Below are positions 44,577 to 55,897 of a stretch of 64,000 bases of DNA, in pieces. The DNA lies in NCBI RefSeq assembly GCF_030272615.1, contig NC_081413.1, forward strand, positions 19,728,285-19,792,284, written 5' to 3'. Numbering within the stretch: position 1 is the stretch's first letter; each line of letters begins with the position of its first letter. This DNA comes from Cryptomeria japonica (taxonomy: Eukaryota; Streptophyta; Pinopsida; Cupressales; Cupressaceae). A program made the position numbers and the translations under genes. The notes under the pieces are model-generated. The model made no database searches. It saw nothing but the letters and a program-made list of their open reading frames with translations, and had not been told where the DNA came from.

Positions 44577-45059
44577 GTGGCGGTTGATGAAGGTGTCATA
44601 GATGAAGAATTAGAGGATGAAGAAAATGAAGATATTGTGTTTGTTGCTATCAAGGAAGATGTGTCAGATAAGAAGGCTCTTGTCTCCTGGTTTGATAACT
44701 CCAATGAGTGGATCATTGACAGTGGTTGTTCTCACCATATGACTGGTGATCGGAGCAAGTTTCTATCCTTGGAGGAGTATGATGGTGGTGTGGTTCGCTT
44801 TGGCAATGATGCACCATGCATGGTCAAAGGCAGAGGGTCCATCTCTCTAAATGGAAAGAGTAGTGCTGACAATGTGTATTGGGTTGATGGTCTTAGACAC
44901 AACCTTCTGAGTGTTGCCCAGCTGAATGACTGTGGCCTCACTCTAGAATTCAAGAATGGAGTTTGCAGAATCAAAGCAAAGAATGGTGAATTGGTGGCCA
45001 CTGGCATGCAGACCAAAGGTAACCTATTTTAGCTGAATGCAAATATAAGTACATGTCTT
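44577..45059 (+). pseudogene. pol: Element G protease
   Basis: Open 44577-45032. The acidic stretch DEELEDEENEDIVFVAIKED is followed by WIIDSGCSHHMTGD with DSG at residues 48-50 of this stretch, then VRFGNDAPCMVKGRG, YWVDGLRHNLLSVAQLN and GMQTKGNLF. It ends in TAG at 45030-45032. Among the best preserved proteases here. Confidence 0.9.
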
Positions 45060-46256
45060 ATGGATAAATTTGATGATAGCTGGATATGGCATAGGAGACT
45101 CTACCATGTAAACTTTGATAACATTGTGAAGGCTAGTAAGATCAAGGCAGTTAGAGGGTTTCCGGTGCTAAGTAAATTGGATAATACCTTGTGCAGAGAG
45201 TATCAATTGGGGAAAACGTCTTCCTCAACCTTTAAAGGTAAATCTTTCACTACTGACAACTTGCTTGACCTTGTGCATACTAATTTGTGTGGTCCTATGA
45301 AAACTAGAAGTGTGCAGGGTGATAGGTACTTCAAGATTCTCACTGATGACTACTCAAGAATGATGTGGGTCACATTCTTGAAAGACAAGTCTGAAGCCTT
45401 TGTAAAGTTCAAAGCTTTTAGAGCATTAGTGGAGAAGGAAAGTGGTAAAAGGATCAAGTGCCTGAGAACTGATCAAGGAGGGGAATTCACTTCTAGTGAA
45501 TTCAACAAGTACTGTGAAGAACATGGCATCAAGAGGCAATTGTCTACCCCCCGAACTCCATAGCAAAATGGCCTAGTAGAGAGGAATAACCAGACTATGG
45601 TTGAAGCAGTGAGAACCATGTTGATTCAAGGAAAGGTAGCTCACACCTTTTGGAGAGAAGCGGTGAGCACTGCAGTCTACAAAATGAACTGAGTACTCAT
45701 CAAGAAAGGTAAGGATAAAACTCCTTATGAATATTGGACTAGTAAGACACCTATGGTTAGCTACTTTAGAGTGTTTGGTAGCAAATGTTACATCAAGAGG
45801 AGTGAGCACCAGAGCAAATTTGATGCGAAATGTGATGAGGGAATATTCCTAAGATATTCCACCAAGAGCAAAGCTCTCAAGTGTTTCAACAATAGGACTC
45901 AGAGAATTATGGAAAGCATCAATGTAAGAGTTGATGAAACCTCTGAGAAAACTAAGGAAACCAACAGTGAGCAAGTAGTAAATGAACCAGTTGACAGCCA
46001 ACCAAGTACCAGTAACAATGTTCCTACATCGGCAAACGTAGATGTTGATACTGATGGTGATGAGGATGAAGAAGAAAAGCAAGAGGAATCTATCAAGAGC
46101 ATTCCTTGGTATGTCAAGCTAAATCATGATCCTAAGAAGATCATAGGAGATAAGGATGCAAGAATGCTTACAAGAAGAAAGGTTAGAGGAAACTCATGTA
46201 TGATCTCTGAATTTGAGCCTAAATCATTCAAAGAGGCACATAAGGATGAAGACTAG
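45060..46256 (+). pseudogene. pol: Element G integrase and linker
   Basis: Open 45060-45563 with WHRRLYHVNFDN and REYQLGK (zinc-binding end altered), then LVHTNLCGPM: the first catalytic Asp is Asn (residue 75), so the core is inactive. RTDQGGEF keeps the second Asp. A TAG replaces the first Gln of the PQQNG motif, after which VERNNQ keeps the Glu. Another TGA follows in KMN-stop-VLIKKG. The C-terminal part and acidic linker are open at 45753-46256 (DTDGDEDEEEKQEE). Confidence 0.9.
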
Positions 46257-47089
46257 ATCAAGGTAATGGAAGAGGAACTTGACTAGAAATAAGCTAAATG
46301 AGGATGGCATAGTGATTAGGAACAAAGCCAGATTAGTGTGCAAAGGATATGCTAAGGAAGAAGGAGAAGACTATGGTGGAACCTTTTCTCCTGTAACCAG
46401 ATTGGAAGGAGTTCGTATGCTTCTTGCATATGCAACTTTTAAAGGTTTCAAAGTATATCAAATGGATGTAAAATCTGCATTCCTAAATGGTGTACTTGAA
46501 GAGGAGGTGTATATTGAGCAACCAGATGGTTTTTCCCTATCTGAAGACAGTAACATGGTATGTAGGCTACATAAAGCCTTATATGGACTAAAGCAGGCAC
46601 CTAGAGCATGGTATGAACATCTGCATTCCCATCTTGTGAAGATTGGATTTGTGAGAACAAGTGAAGATAGTAATATCTACTTGAAGTCTGAAGGAGATCA
46701 GATCCTGATCTCTGAGGTATTTGTTGATGACATTATCTTTGGTGGAGATGACAAGATGAGTCATGAGTTTGTAGATGAGATGAAGAAAAGAATTTGAAAT
46801 GTCACTCATAAGGGAGATTAAATTCTTCATTGGACTACAGATCCAGCAGATGAAGGATGGAATCTTTATCACTCAGTCCAAGTATGTCAAAGAGGTGTTG
46901 AAGACCTTTGGCATGGAAGATAGAAAATCAGTTGGTACTCTGATGGTGACCGGTTGTAAACTATCTAAAGAAGATGACTCAGAATTGGTTGATGAGAAGG
47001 AATATAGATCAATGATTGGTAAGTTGCATTATGTAGTGCATGGCAGACTGGATATTGCACATGTAGTTGGCATTACTACAAGATTCTAG
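46257..47089 (+). pseudogene. pol: Element G reverse transcriptase
   Basis: An internal deletion joins the EELD segment to RNKLNEDG near 46280, removing the TWTLVP-KWVF stretch seen in C. Open 46279-46797 then has [25 protein letters not shown] and EVFVDDIIFGG with all three Asp residues. A base gain at about 46795 shifts to 46799-47089 (FFIGLQIQQMKDG, GRLDIAHVVG). Inactive through the deletion and frameshift. Confidence 0.9.
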
Positions 47090-47673
47090 AAAATCCCAAG
47101 AGAATCTCACTTGGTTAAAGTCAAGTAAATTCTTAGGTATCTGAAGGGAACTATTGACTATGGATTATGGTATCCTTATAGCAAGGATTTCAACTTGAAA
47201 GTATACACAGACGCTGATTGGGAAGGCAATATAGATGATCAGAAAAGCACAACAGGTGGTGCATTCTTTCTTGGTGGTAGACTGGTCTCATTGATGAGTA
47301 AGAAGCGGAGTTGTATCTCTTAGTCTACAGTGGAAGCAGAGTATGTTGCAGCTTTCATGAACTGTACTCAGACAATTTGGATGAAGCATGTATTAAATGG
47401 CTTCAAAGCTCCTGTATCTGAACCAGTAAGTATATTTTGTGACAATAATAGTGCAATTAATATCTCCAAGAATCCATTTTTACATTCTAGAACCAAGCAC
47501 TTTGAGCTTAAGTATCATTTCTTGAGGGAAAATGTTAGAACAAAGATATTGCACTGGAACATTTTTCCAGTCAGGAGTAGTTAGCAGACATATTCACCAA
47601 GCCTCTCCCAAAGGGTACATTTATGTGCTTAATAGGTTAATTAGGGGTGTTGCCCCTTCAGGAGGTAAACTAA
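47090..47673 (+). pseudogene. pol: Element G RNase H domain
   Basis: Reads YTDADWEGNIDDQKSTTGGAFFLGGRL, then a TAG (Gln expected), TVEAEYVAAFMNC, FCDNNSAINISKN and HSRTKHFELKYHFL in the open frame 47330-47584. A frameshift near 47560 places the end in another frame, ADIFTKPLPKGTF, with the terminal stop at 47671-47673. Active-site acidic residues are present. Confidence 0.9.
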
Positions 47674-47878
47674 AGGTATGTGCTACACATCAGTCAAGTG
47701 TTGCATAGTCAAAGTTTTCTTTAGGATTGATGTGTTGAAGGATGCTACTCCTCAGGGGGAGCAACATAATGGAACATGGAAGCTTGTGCCTCCACTTTGG
47801 CATTGTTGTCAAAGGGGGAGAAGATGTGAAGTGGAGAAGATATCTTTGTTTATAGCCATCAATGCCAAAGGGGGAGAT
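47674..47878 (+). other. Element G 3' untranslated region and polypurine tract
   Basis: PPT AAAGGGGGAGA at 47867-47877, one base before the LTR. An earlier AAAGGGGGAGAAG tract after TTGGCATTGTTGTC lies at about 47798-47823. AATGCCAA at 47861-47868 pairs with TTGGCATT of the LTR start. Confidence 0.87.
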
Positions 47879-49405
47879 TGTTGGCATTATGTGAGCTAGT
47901 ATGAGGACATAATGACATTATATGTTGTCATTGATGTCAATATGCTAAAGAAGTGAGAACTGGCATATGAGAGAACCGGTAAAACACTGTGAACTAGCAT
48001 TTGTGAGAAAGTGAAGTGGTGTGTTTGTTCATGATGAACCAGCATATAGTTATGTGAACTGGCTCATGGAAGTATTGTATGACTACCGGTTGGTAGTCTC
48101 AACTTTAGGGTTTCCAATTTAAGTACTTCAAGCCTATGTGGCTCAATTGGTGACTTTGTGTGATGAGTAAGAATGGTAACAAAGAATAGATTGTGTTGCC
48201 ACATAAGCCTTGTGCGCATGAAGGATCTTGCATGAAGGAGATTGTTCCTATCTACCTTGGGAATGTGAGAAGTCTGTAAAATGGTGATAACGTGTGATGG
48301 GTTATCAGCTGCCATAAAATCGGTGGAAATTGACGATGGAGAATGTCTTGAGATTGGATCAAGAACTACTGCATTTAATGCAGTGTGCTCAATGGTCAGG
48401 ATTGAACCATTTGAATTCCTTAACGTAACAGGTTTAGGGTTTAGGGTTTATGCTACCAACCTATCTATTTTCCTATAAGGTCGATGTTGTGTCTCTTTCT
48501 GAGGTTGTTGGAAAAAGTTGTGTGTGTGTATCCAAGAGAAGGGATATGTAATTCTTGCCAGACCCAAAGGAGAGAAGTGATACCTACAAAGTGTAAGTGC
48601 AGAAGGTGAAAAGGAGCTTGAGTGGATCTGCATTGGCATTGAGATTACCAGATCATTGTAATACCTATTGATCTCTAACCACCTCAACAGTTGGAAAATC
48701 CCTTAAGAGGGTAGCCTTAACTGGCTTGCTGTAAATCCTTTAATAGGGTAATTCAAAGTTATTGAGTTCGAAATCCTTTAGCTATTGAGTTCTTGAATTC
48801 CTCTAACAAGGTAACATTTAACAGGGTTTAACCCTTAACTAGGTATTCTAGCCATCCCTTAACTAGGTGATCCCTAACAGGATTGGTTCCTAGTAGAACC
48901 TATTGTAATGTCTCTAACCAGACAAGGCTCCTAATAGAGTGGACTTCTAAAGAGTTCAAAAATAGCTTGTGGGTATTCATCCCCACTGTGGTTTTTCCCA
49001 GTTGGGTTTCCACATGAAAAAAATGTGTGTCATGTGTGATGCTTTTATCTTGTGATGCTTTCCTATTGTCTATCAAGCATATGATGGTTCTGTGTTTTAT
49101 GCCTGTCAATAAAACATGTTGAACTAGTTGTTATTATGATCTGATGATAGATTACCTATTTATGCATAAGGGTGAAATGGTAGTGTAGTCTTGAGTTGAG
49201 TGAAAAGCTAAGTGAGTAACTAGTAATGCTTGTCTCAGTCATTCTTAGCTTTACCGGTTGCACTCTGTTTCAAACCAGTGTCACTGTTTGCCAATCATTT
49301 AAAGTGTCTACTGTCAAACCAATTTAGGACTGTATTTTTGTCTGTACTGATTCACCCCCCCTCTCAGTATCAGGTTAGTACTATCCGTTCATCATTGAGT
49401 TATCA
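47879..49405 (+). repeat. Element G 3' LTR
   Basis: 1527 bp, very similar to the 5' LTR. It carries one more telomere-like repeat (TTTAGGGTTTAGGGTTTA at 48433-48450) than the 5' copy and an extra ATGAAGGATCTTGC block near 48219. Confidence 0.93.
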
Positions 49406-49410
49406 ATAAA

Positions 49411-50442
49411 CAACTTCCTCTATATCAGTTTCATCAGATTTAACATCGTTGGATTCCTCATTAGCTACTAGGCATGTTTTTCTGACTCTCCTTCTAAAGT
49501 CTCGATGTCCTTTGTAGTGATTGTCTTTATGTCTATCTTCTCGGTATTCTCTCTTCTCACTAGATTCTTTGTCAGGGTAGTTAGAAGCCATATGTCCTAT
49601 TTTGTCACAACTGAAACATTTTAAATGTAGCTTTCCTTTATACTTACCTTTGCCTCTTGGTAACCTTCTGGCCAATAGTGCTTCAAACTCTTCTTTCTTT
49701 CTAATCTCCTCATACAGTTTGTATACTTCTTCCATGTTTTTACAAAATCTCTCACTTGCTCCACTGTGATTTCCTTTAGAATACTTATTCATTCTATCAT
49801 TATAGTCATAAAATTCACCAATATGAAAAGAACTAAATGCAGATTCTACTTTATTTACCAAAGACCCACTGTTATCAAAATTACTTAACTCAAATGCATG
49901 TAGCTTACTAATAGTGGCATCCAAAGAGACTGGCATGTTTGGTATAGACCTTAATTCATTGATTGTAGAGACTCGAATGGCATAAGCAAGTAGAAGGGTT
50001 CTCAAAAACTTACTTGTTACATCCTTTTCTTCAATAGTTCCTCCTACTCCTTTAATTTGATTGACAGTTTCCTTTAACCTTGTACTGTATTGGGTTATGT
50101 TCTCACCTTCATTCATTCTCATGGATTCAAGTTGTCCTCTTAGACTATCTACTTTTTCTCTTTGGACATGTTCATCACCGCCATACACAGATGTGAGCTT
50201 GGTCCACATTGCTTTTGCATCATTGCAACCTTCTAGATCATTAAACTCTGAGTCGGTCAATGTTGATGTTATTTCAATCATAGCTTGAATATGTTCTTTC
50301 TTTGCCTTTATCTCTTTCAAGGTCATCAGCTTGGTGCTAGCTTCTATTTAATCATTCTCCAATTCCTGATAAGTGCAGCTTCATCCTTTTCTACCATGTG
50401 GAGAAAATTGACTTGTTCAACTTTGGTGCATCCCTTTTATAC
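49411..50442 (-). pseudogene. gag: Element F gag
   Basis: The start would be the ATG at about 50442 (MYKRDAPKLN-like). Near 50345-50370 about 23 bases are missing between repeated GGAGAAT words, which shifts the frame. The main open part is 50326-49403, with YGGDEHVQREK. The knuckle at about 49575-49620 reads CFSCDKIGHMASNY, so the last Cys is Tyr. It ends EEVVY at the G insertion and continues with VAIKD at 42089. Confidence 0.9.
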
Positions 50443-50494
50443 ATCTTTGGATCTTTGCCTCAAGTACCTTTAAACTTTTCTTAGAGAGTCCACA

Positions 50495-50506
50495 GCTCTG
50501 ATACCA
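50495..50506 (-). other. Primer-binding site, element F
   Basis: Minus strand TGGTATCAGAGC, a perfect match to the initiator tRNA-Met complement, two bases from the LTR. Confidence 0.95.
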
Positions 50507-50508
50507 AT

Positions 50509-51999
50509 TGTAAAGCTCTGATGCTAATAGTAAACAAGATGAGAGGGGGGGGGTGAATCATACAAACTTAATCTTTAATATATTCAATAGATTCAACCTC
50601 GGTAGCTTATACTTCAGAATACATAACCAAAACTGTAAAACATTCAAACTCATGAACAGATAACATCACAACACATATAACACCAGATTTAACGTGAAAA
50701 CCCAAATAGGGAAAAACCAATGTTGGATTTCAGACACACTAAGAAATATACCCTTCTAGAGTATGCTTGGTTAAAAGAAAATCCTGTTAAAGATTACAAA
50801 CACATTGCTAGATGTGACCCAATTAAGGGATTTCCCTTAGACTTGTTAGAGTCTTGCACTTTGTTAGAAGTGACCTTGTCAAAGGATTTCAAACACTCAT
50901 TTAGAATGTTACCTTGCTAGAGGGTTTATAAATAAGATTGTTAGGTCCACTCGATTAAGAGATTTCCTGTCACTTACAAAATAAACAACAGTAATAAAAT
51001 ATATTTGCAACTTCACATCTGAAATGCTAAAGCAAATTCTTATTTGCTCAAAACAATCTTGTCATAAGACTTATCTAATCCCTTGATGGACTTGCTGGGC
51101 TTCTCAATCTATTCTTCAATCAGATCTTCAAGCTTTTGAGCTTGGTAAACATTCCTGTAGCATCACTGTGCATACATTTTCCTGCATGTAGTGTTTATCA
51201 ACAATTCCTTATTTATAAACAATTTCTGACCACTTAATCTCCTTAATCACATTTCCCATGATTAGTCTTAGCCATCAGATCATCAAACTTGACTAGGTTC
51301 AATGTAGCATTCGATCTAAAAATGTTTTACCTCACCTTGGAACTTGCATTCCTTCCTAGGAACTTGTGCTAGGTTATTGTGGTTCAATCTATGTTGTAGA
51401 TCTTTCTCTTGTATTTTCATTGCCGTAGATTCTTAACAAACTTCTTGCATGATAAACCAATCATTTATTCATCTCCAGCTCATCAGCATCCTTCATTAAA
51501 TAATGTTTTTATCCATCCAATGCGATCTATTATAACTCGGTTGTTACTCGGTTAATACTAAACTTCACTCGGTAGACATTCTACCTTCGTTAACCAATAT
51601 TGATAACCTTAGGGTTTACCGACTAGGTTCCTTGCTCAGTGACATAATATAGTATTAAACTTATAATCAACAACATGTGTAGGATATCAAAACAATCAAA
51701 ACAACATGATCTCATCATTGTCTAACCTAGTAATAGTTTCCCATTGAATAACTTATATCTCCCCTTTATTATCATATTCTTTCTATGTCACTTACTGACC
51801 TCCTAATACTCATCAACACATACTTCTCAAGATATGGCAACATCATACTGAATCAGAAAATCAATTTCTTGACATCAATGACAAAATAATATTATTAAGA
51901 CAACAATCATCCTTCTTTAGTTATATCAACAATCTCCAACAACCTTCTCAATATCCTTATTGAAATGCCAACAATCTCCTTTCTATTGTAATTCCAACA
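50509..51999 (-). repeat. Element F 5' LTR
   Basis: 1491 bp. It has a run of nine G near 50547 (shorter in the 3' LTR), a telo-box-like TTAGGGTTT at 51609-51617 and ACTCGGT words at about 51535-51575. The minus-strand TATAAATA lies at about 51210-51218. The terminus reads CCAACA where the LTR start reads ATTCCAACA. Confidence 0.93.
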
Positions 52000-52004
52000 T
52001 AATT

Positions 52005-52615
52005 TTGAAAGCTTTGGCAGAGATGAAGGGTTCCAAGTGGCCACTCTATTATTTCTTTTCTTTTGTTCATATGTCGAAACTTAAACCCCAAATGCTTTAA
52101 GAAGAAGACAAAACATAATCTATCACATTGAATTAAGCATGATGAGGATATATAGAGAAGAGGAATGCAAAGGGTAGGTTGAATCAAGTTGAAGTGAGAG
52201 GTGAAGAACAATCCAATTCTCAGAATTGGAAATGTACACTCTCATGTGGCATAGATTGGAATTGCAATGAAACTTCCCCAGACTGTTCCCTATGCCCTAT
52301 AATCAATCAACATTTTATTTCCCATAGATTGATTCAAACTACACATGTTGGTAGAAGGGTATCTTTTATTTGAATAAATGTTTACTTTTCCAAAATGACA
52401 AGCACTCATATTTTCCACACACCCAGATCTTCCAAATATTTCAACCCTCAAATAAGACTTCGCTATGTGCTTAAACACAACAAATGGAAAAACCCGCAAA
52501 AATAGCCAAATTAAAATTTGGATTACATACAAACCCGAATATAATAAAGAATTTTTAGATTAAAGGAATTTATTTTGTCAATTGATAGTTGATAGCCCTC
52601 AACATTGAGGTGAAT
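52005..52615. other. Flanking sequence, no gene recognised
   Basis: Continues the pre-insertion sequence of 36588-37048. Frames of 60-84 codons occur on both strands (for example 51957-52211 and 52290-52532), but none shows a known motif and the first crosses the F LTR border. Confidence 0.55.
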
Positions 52616-52835
52616 AAAATAATACAACTACAACAACGTACTCATGTTCAAATACATTGTATATCATCAATACAACTAAACCAGTTGACTCGTGTACAAA
52701 TACATTATATATCAACAATACAACTACACCAATGTGCTAATGTGTAAATACATTGTATATATTTGTACTCACGTACAAATACATTGTATATCATCATAAC
52801 AAAGTTGCATCAATGTACTCATATACAAATACAGC
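52616..52835. repeat. Tandem repeat, unit about 48 bp, about 4.5 copies
   Basis: Recurring words are ACTCATGT or a variant, AAATACATTGTATATCATC and AATACAACTA. Copies begin at about 52628, 52679, 52727, 52766 and 52808. Each contains ATACATTGTAT or ATACATTATAT, which is itself nearly palindromic. Confidence 0.82.
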
Positions 52836-53001
52836 ATCCCACTTCATGTGCATCAGACATGCTCATGTCCTAAGAGAAAAGCTTACGTACAACAATGCCT
52901 TCATATAAATGAAGATCAACATAAGCAACGTGAACAACATAAAAAAATACCTACATTTTTAAGAGTTGTTAATCTAAACATTAAAAAAATGATAATAAAT
53001 G

Positions 53002-53255
53002 GAGAGGTGGGATTATATCGAGTTTACCCACCATGTTGATGCAAAAATCGTAATGCAATAGTCTTGTATTGAATCAAAAAGACCTGCATTAGCATAAAGG
53101 TTTTATGATCATTATTTGAAATGAAATGCATTATAATAAGTGAAGACGTCATATTAATGAAGAGGTAGGATTATACAAATTATATCGAGTGTACCTACTA
53201 CGTGAATGAAAATCGTGATGCAATAGTAATGTTCATCAAAGTAAACCTACATTTT
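53002..53255. repeat. Two diverged direct copies, spacing about 157 bp
   Basis: GGAGAGGTGGGATTATATCGAG...ATCGTAATGCAATAG at 53002-53095 is echoed by GAAGAGGTAGGATTATA..ATCGTGATGCAATAG at 53157-53255. An old tandem duplication; no gene seen. Confidence 0.6.
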
Positions 53256-54283
53256 GAACGCATTCTTAATATACACGGGTATGTGAAGGATCATGGTGTG
53301 CCAAAACAAACCCTTAAGTCGCAATGCAATTTTAGAAAATTAGAGTTATGCAACTTGACATTAAAATTTGAATGTTATGAACATTATTTTTAAAATATGT
53401 AAGAAGAGAATCTTTATAAAATTGAATGTAGTTTGTAAGCTACTAGTTTTTTTTGGAAGAAAAAAACTATTTGATAAAAATTTCAAATATCAATGCAGTG
53501 GTACTAAAATTTCAGGAAAAATATAAGAAGTAGGCATATGTCTGACCACCCTAATCATAATCAAATCATAATATATTTTTTATAAGCTTTATAATATAAG
53601 TATTAGACTCATGTTCGGATGTGACACATTTTTTTTTTATAATTTTTTATACAGTAAATAATTATTTATGAAATTTTAACTATAGCTTTTCAGAAATTTA
53701 GAAACTCCTACGTTTGACTACCTTAACTTGGTCAAAACCTTATGAATTTTTGTTTTTTTTTTAATTTTTCCATATAGTAGATGAAGCACGTTTCAGATTC
53801 AAAAAATGTTATACCGTTTGAAAGTTATGAGTTTTTTTCAATCAGTCTATCAATTGGGACTTTTGTCAAAATACAATTAGAAAATAAATAATTATTATTT
53901 ATTAAAGTCAAAATAAGAAAAACCTTATACTGTTGGGAAGCTGAGAATGTCCTTAAAAAGCCTTTTCATTTTATCAATTTTGGCTATAAAAAAAAGTCAT
54001 CAGCCACTAGTGTAAAGTCTAGAAAATCAAGGAATACCAAAAAACATGTTTTTTTAGTTTACTTTCTAGGATTGTCACTTCCAAGCCAAATCCAAAGCAA
54101 ACCTAAGACAAAATTTTAAATTTCAAATTTGTACAACAGAAATCGCATATTCAATACAATTGGATATCTAATTTTAATAAGTAAATTTAGTAACTAAATT
54201 TGCACATAATTAATCTATTGTTTATTAATATATAATATACTAATATACAATATATTAATTTATAAATATATTAGTATATGATA
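53256..54283. other. AT-rich sequence without a recognised gene
   Basis: Poly-T and poly-A tracts are frequent. 54160-54280 is an AT-only-like stretch with ATATTA, TTAATATA and similar words, directly before the GA tract. Nothing coding is supported. Confidence 0.55.
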
Positions 54284-54322
54284 TTAGGGAGAGGGAGAAG
54301 GGGGAGAGGGGGAGAGAGAGGG

Positions 54323-54414
<92 letters not shown>

Positions 54415-54416
54415 TC
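54284..54416. repeat. GA microsatellite and purine tract
   Basis: ATATTAGGGAGAGGG, then a GGGGGAGAGGGGG run, then an uninterrupted GA tract of about 80 bp (about 54328-54405), then a run of G. It is the reverse complement of the CT block at 62851-63222, including the CCCTAATAT word. Confidence 0.93.
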
Positions 54417-54470
54417 ATATTGTGTCCTATGACCCCTAAGGACACCATATGACCCCTTAGGTGTCAATTT
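54417..54470. repeat. Left remnant of the ATGACCCCTTAGGACACCAT minisatellite
   Basis: TCATATTGTGTCCTATGACC followed by CCTAAGGACACCATATGACC matches units at 62150-62850. This shows element H entered the edge of that array. Confidence 0.88.
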
Positions 54471-54517
54471 TTTGTTAGTATTGGCAATGCTTTTTAAAAT
54501 TGTAATAATGGTTCATC

Positions 54518-55624
54518 TAATAGAGTTATAAACCAGTGAGAGGGAAGGGTGAATCAGTGATAGTAAAAACAATAACACTTTAAATACTGATCGATTGAGA
54601 TACTTAACAATTTTATTAAACACTATGCATGCAATACAAAATGATATTGAAGCATCCACGATAAGTAAAGCATACACCATAACACAAGTGTTTATACATG
54701 GAAAACCCAAATGGGAAAAACCACGGTGAGATGGGACTCACAAGTTAACTATCTATAGTAATAGATAACTGACTGGTTAGGGTCTACAAAAATTGCTTTG
54801 CTCGGAGCAAATCCTATTAAAGATCTCAAAGCTCTGTTAGGAGCTATACCCTGTTAGGAGTAACCTCAGTAGAGGATTTCTAAATTCAAACTAGTAGATC
54901 ACCTTGTTAGAGTATTTGTACAATGAAGCTTGTTAAAGCTTACTTGGTTGGGGGATTTGACTGTTGTAGTGATCAAAAAACAAGTGGTGTGATCTAATAG
55001 TAGCACAATTTACTTGAATAGATCCTCTTCTTCTCGCTCAAAACTGCATCACCAATTTCATCACCAACATATTCTGCAATGCCTTCAACTTCTATCTTGC
55101 ATCATATCATCTCATGTTTGTGTTATCATGCTTAAATTGTTCATCATAATGTCATTATATAGACACTAGATTTCATGTCGTCTTAGAAATCATATTACAA
55201 TTACCTAGGTGTAGTCTATTTGAACAACCAAACATAACTCATCACAAATTATCGCCAAAATGTCGGTTAAGGGTAACTCATCACGACCGGTGATAACTCA
55301 TCACACAATCAATGAATACTAGTTGGAACGATGATATCGGTTCAGAGTTAACCACTATCAACATATAAACTAATTGTCCTTTATTCATTTCTTTGATGGT
55401 TTCCACAAAATCTCCACGTGATTATCAGGCCATTTCTACATATATCGGTTATCTACATATACCGATTAGACATCTTCTAAAACATCTTACCAATACCAGT
55501 TGCAATATAAGTAACTTTGGAAGTAATACCAGTTTGTCTAAACAAATGTGAACATATGTGTCTGTACATGTTCTATCAATGACAACAAACCAAGTCATCC
55601 ATTACAATCATCTTCAAGCCAACA
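54518..55624 (-). repeat. Element H 3' LTR
   Basis: 1107 bp. It lacks a 17-bp stretch present in the other LTR (near 61210-61235, between CTATACCCT and GTTAGGAG). A minus-strand TATATAAT lies at about 55154-55161. It ends ..AAGCCAACA. Confidence 0.92.
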
Positions 55625-55625
55625 A

Positions 55626-55636
55626 CCTCCCCCTTT
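55626..55636 (-). other. Polypurine tract, element H
   Basis: Minus strand AAAGGGGGAGG directly beside the LTR. It follows GCCATCAATGCC exactly as in elements A, D, F and G, which suggests a shared plus-strand priming signal. The stretch 55637-55897 is non-coding 3' sequence. Confidence 0.85.
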
Positions 55637-55897
55637 GGCATTGATGGCAACTCATAGAAAATTTTCAAACTATACAGCTAAGTGTTCTTACAAAAAAAAA
55701 TGTACACAACAAACATATTACAATACAGACTCCCCCTTAATTTTTACTCTATGCCCTCAATACATACAAAAATTTCAAAACACACATACATATTTCTACT
55801 CCACCTTTCACAACAATGCCAAATTGAAAAGTAAAAAATATATATATAGCAAAATTTGCATCAAAAGTTTACATATACAAAAACTTAAAAGTCTGTA

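Larger units (their letters stand above)
42095..49405 (+). mobile_element. Element G: Ty1/copia element of a separate family, inserted in F
   Basis: Plus strand. LTRs 42095-43603 and 47879-49405, PBS 43606-43617, gag-pol 43675-47673, PPT 47867-47877. TSD ATGAA (42090-42094) and ATAAA (49406-49410); other family members read ATAAAC here, so the left copy mutated. It splits F between its gag end and protease. Proteins match the copia order but differ from A/B/D/F along their length. The LTRs share only short motifs with that family. Confidence 0.94.
37049..51999 (-). mobile_element. Element F: Ty1/copia element split by element G
   Basis: Minus strand. The 3' LTR is 37049-38558 and the 5' LTR 50509-51999. 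The TSD is a perfect TAATT at 37044-37048 and 52000-52004. The PBS is at 50495-50506. gag-pol runs from 50442 to 38968, interrupted by G at 42095-49405. It belongs to the A/B/D family by protein and LTR sequence, but its LTR ends on the coding strand in CATCAGAGCTTTACA, which resembles the PBS. Confidence 0.95.

Noticed and set aside
54255-54467. Ser-Leu repeat protein read from the GA tract
   Set aside because: An artefact of translating a dinucleotide repeat.
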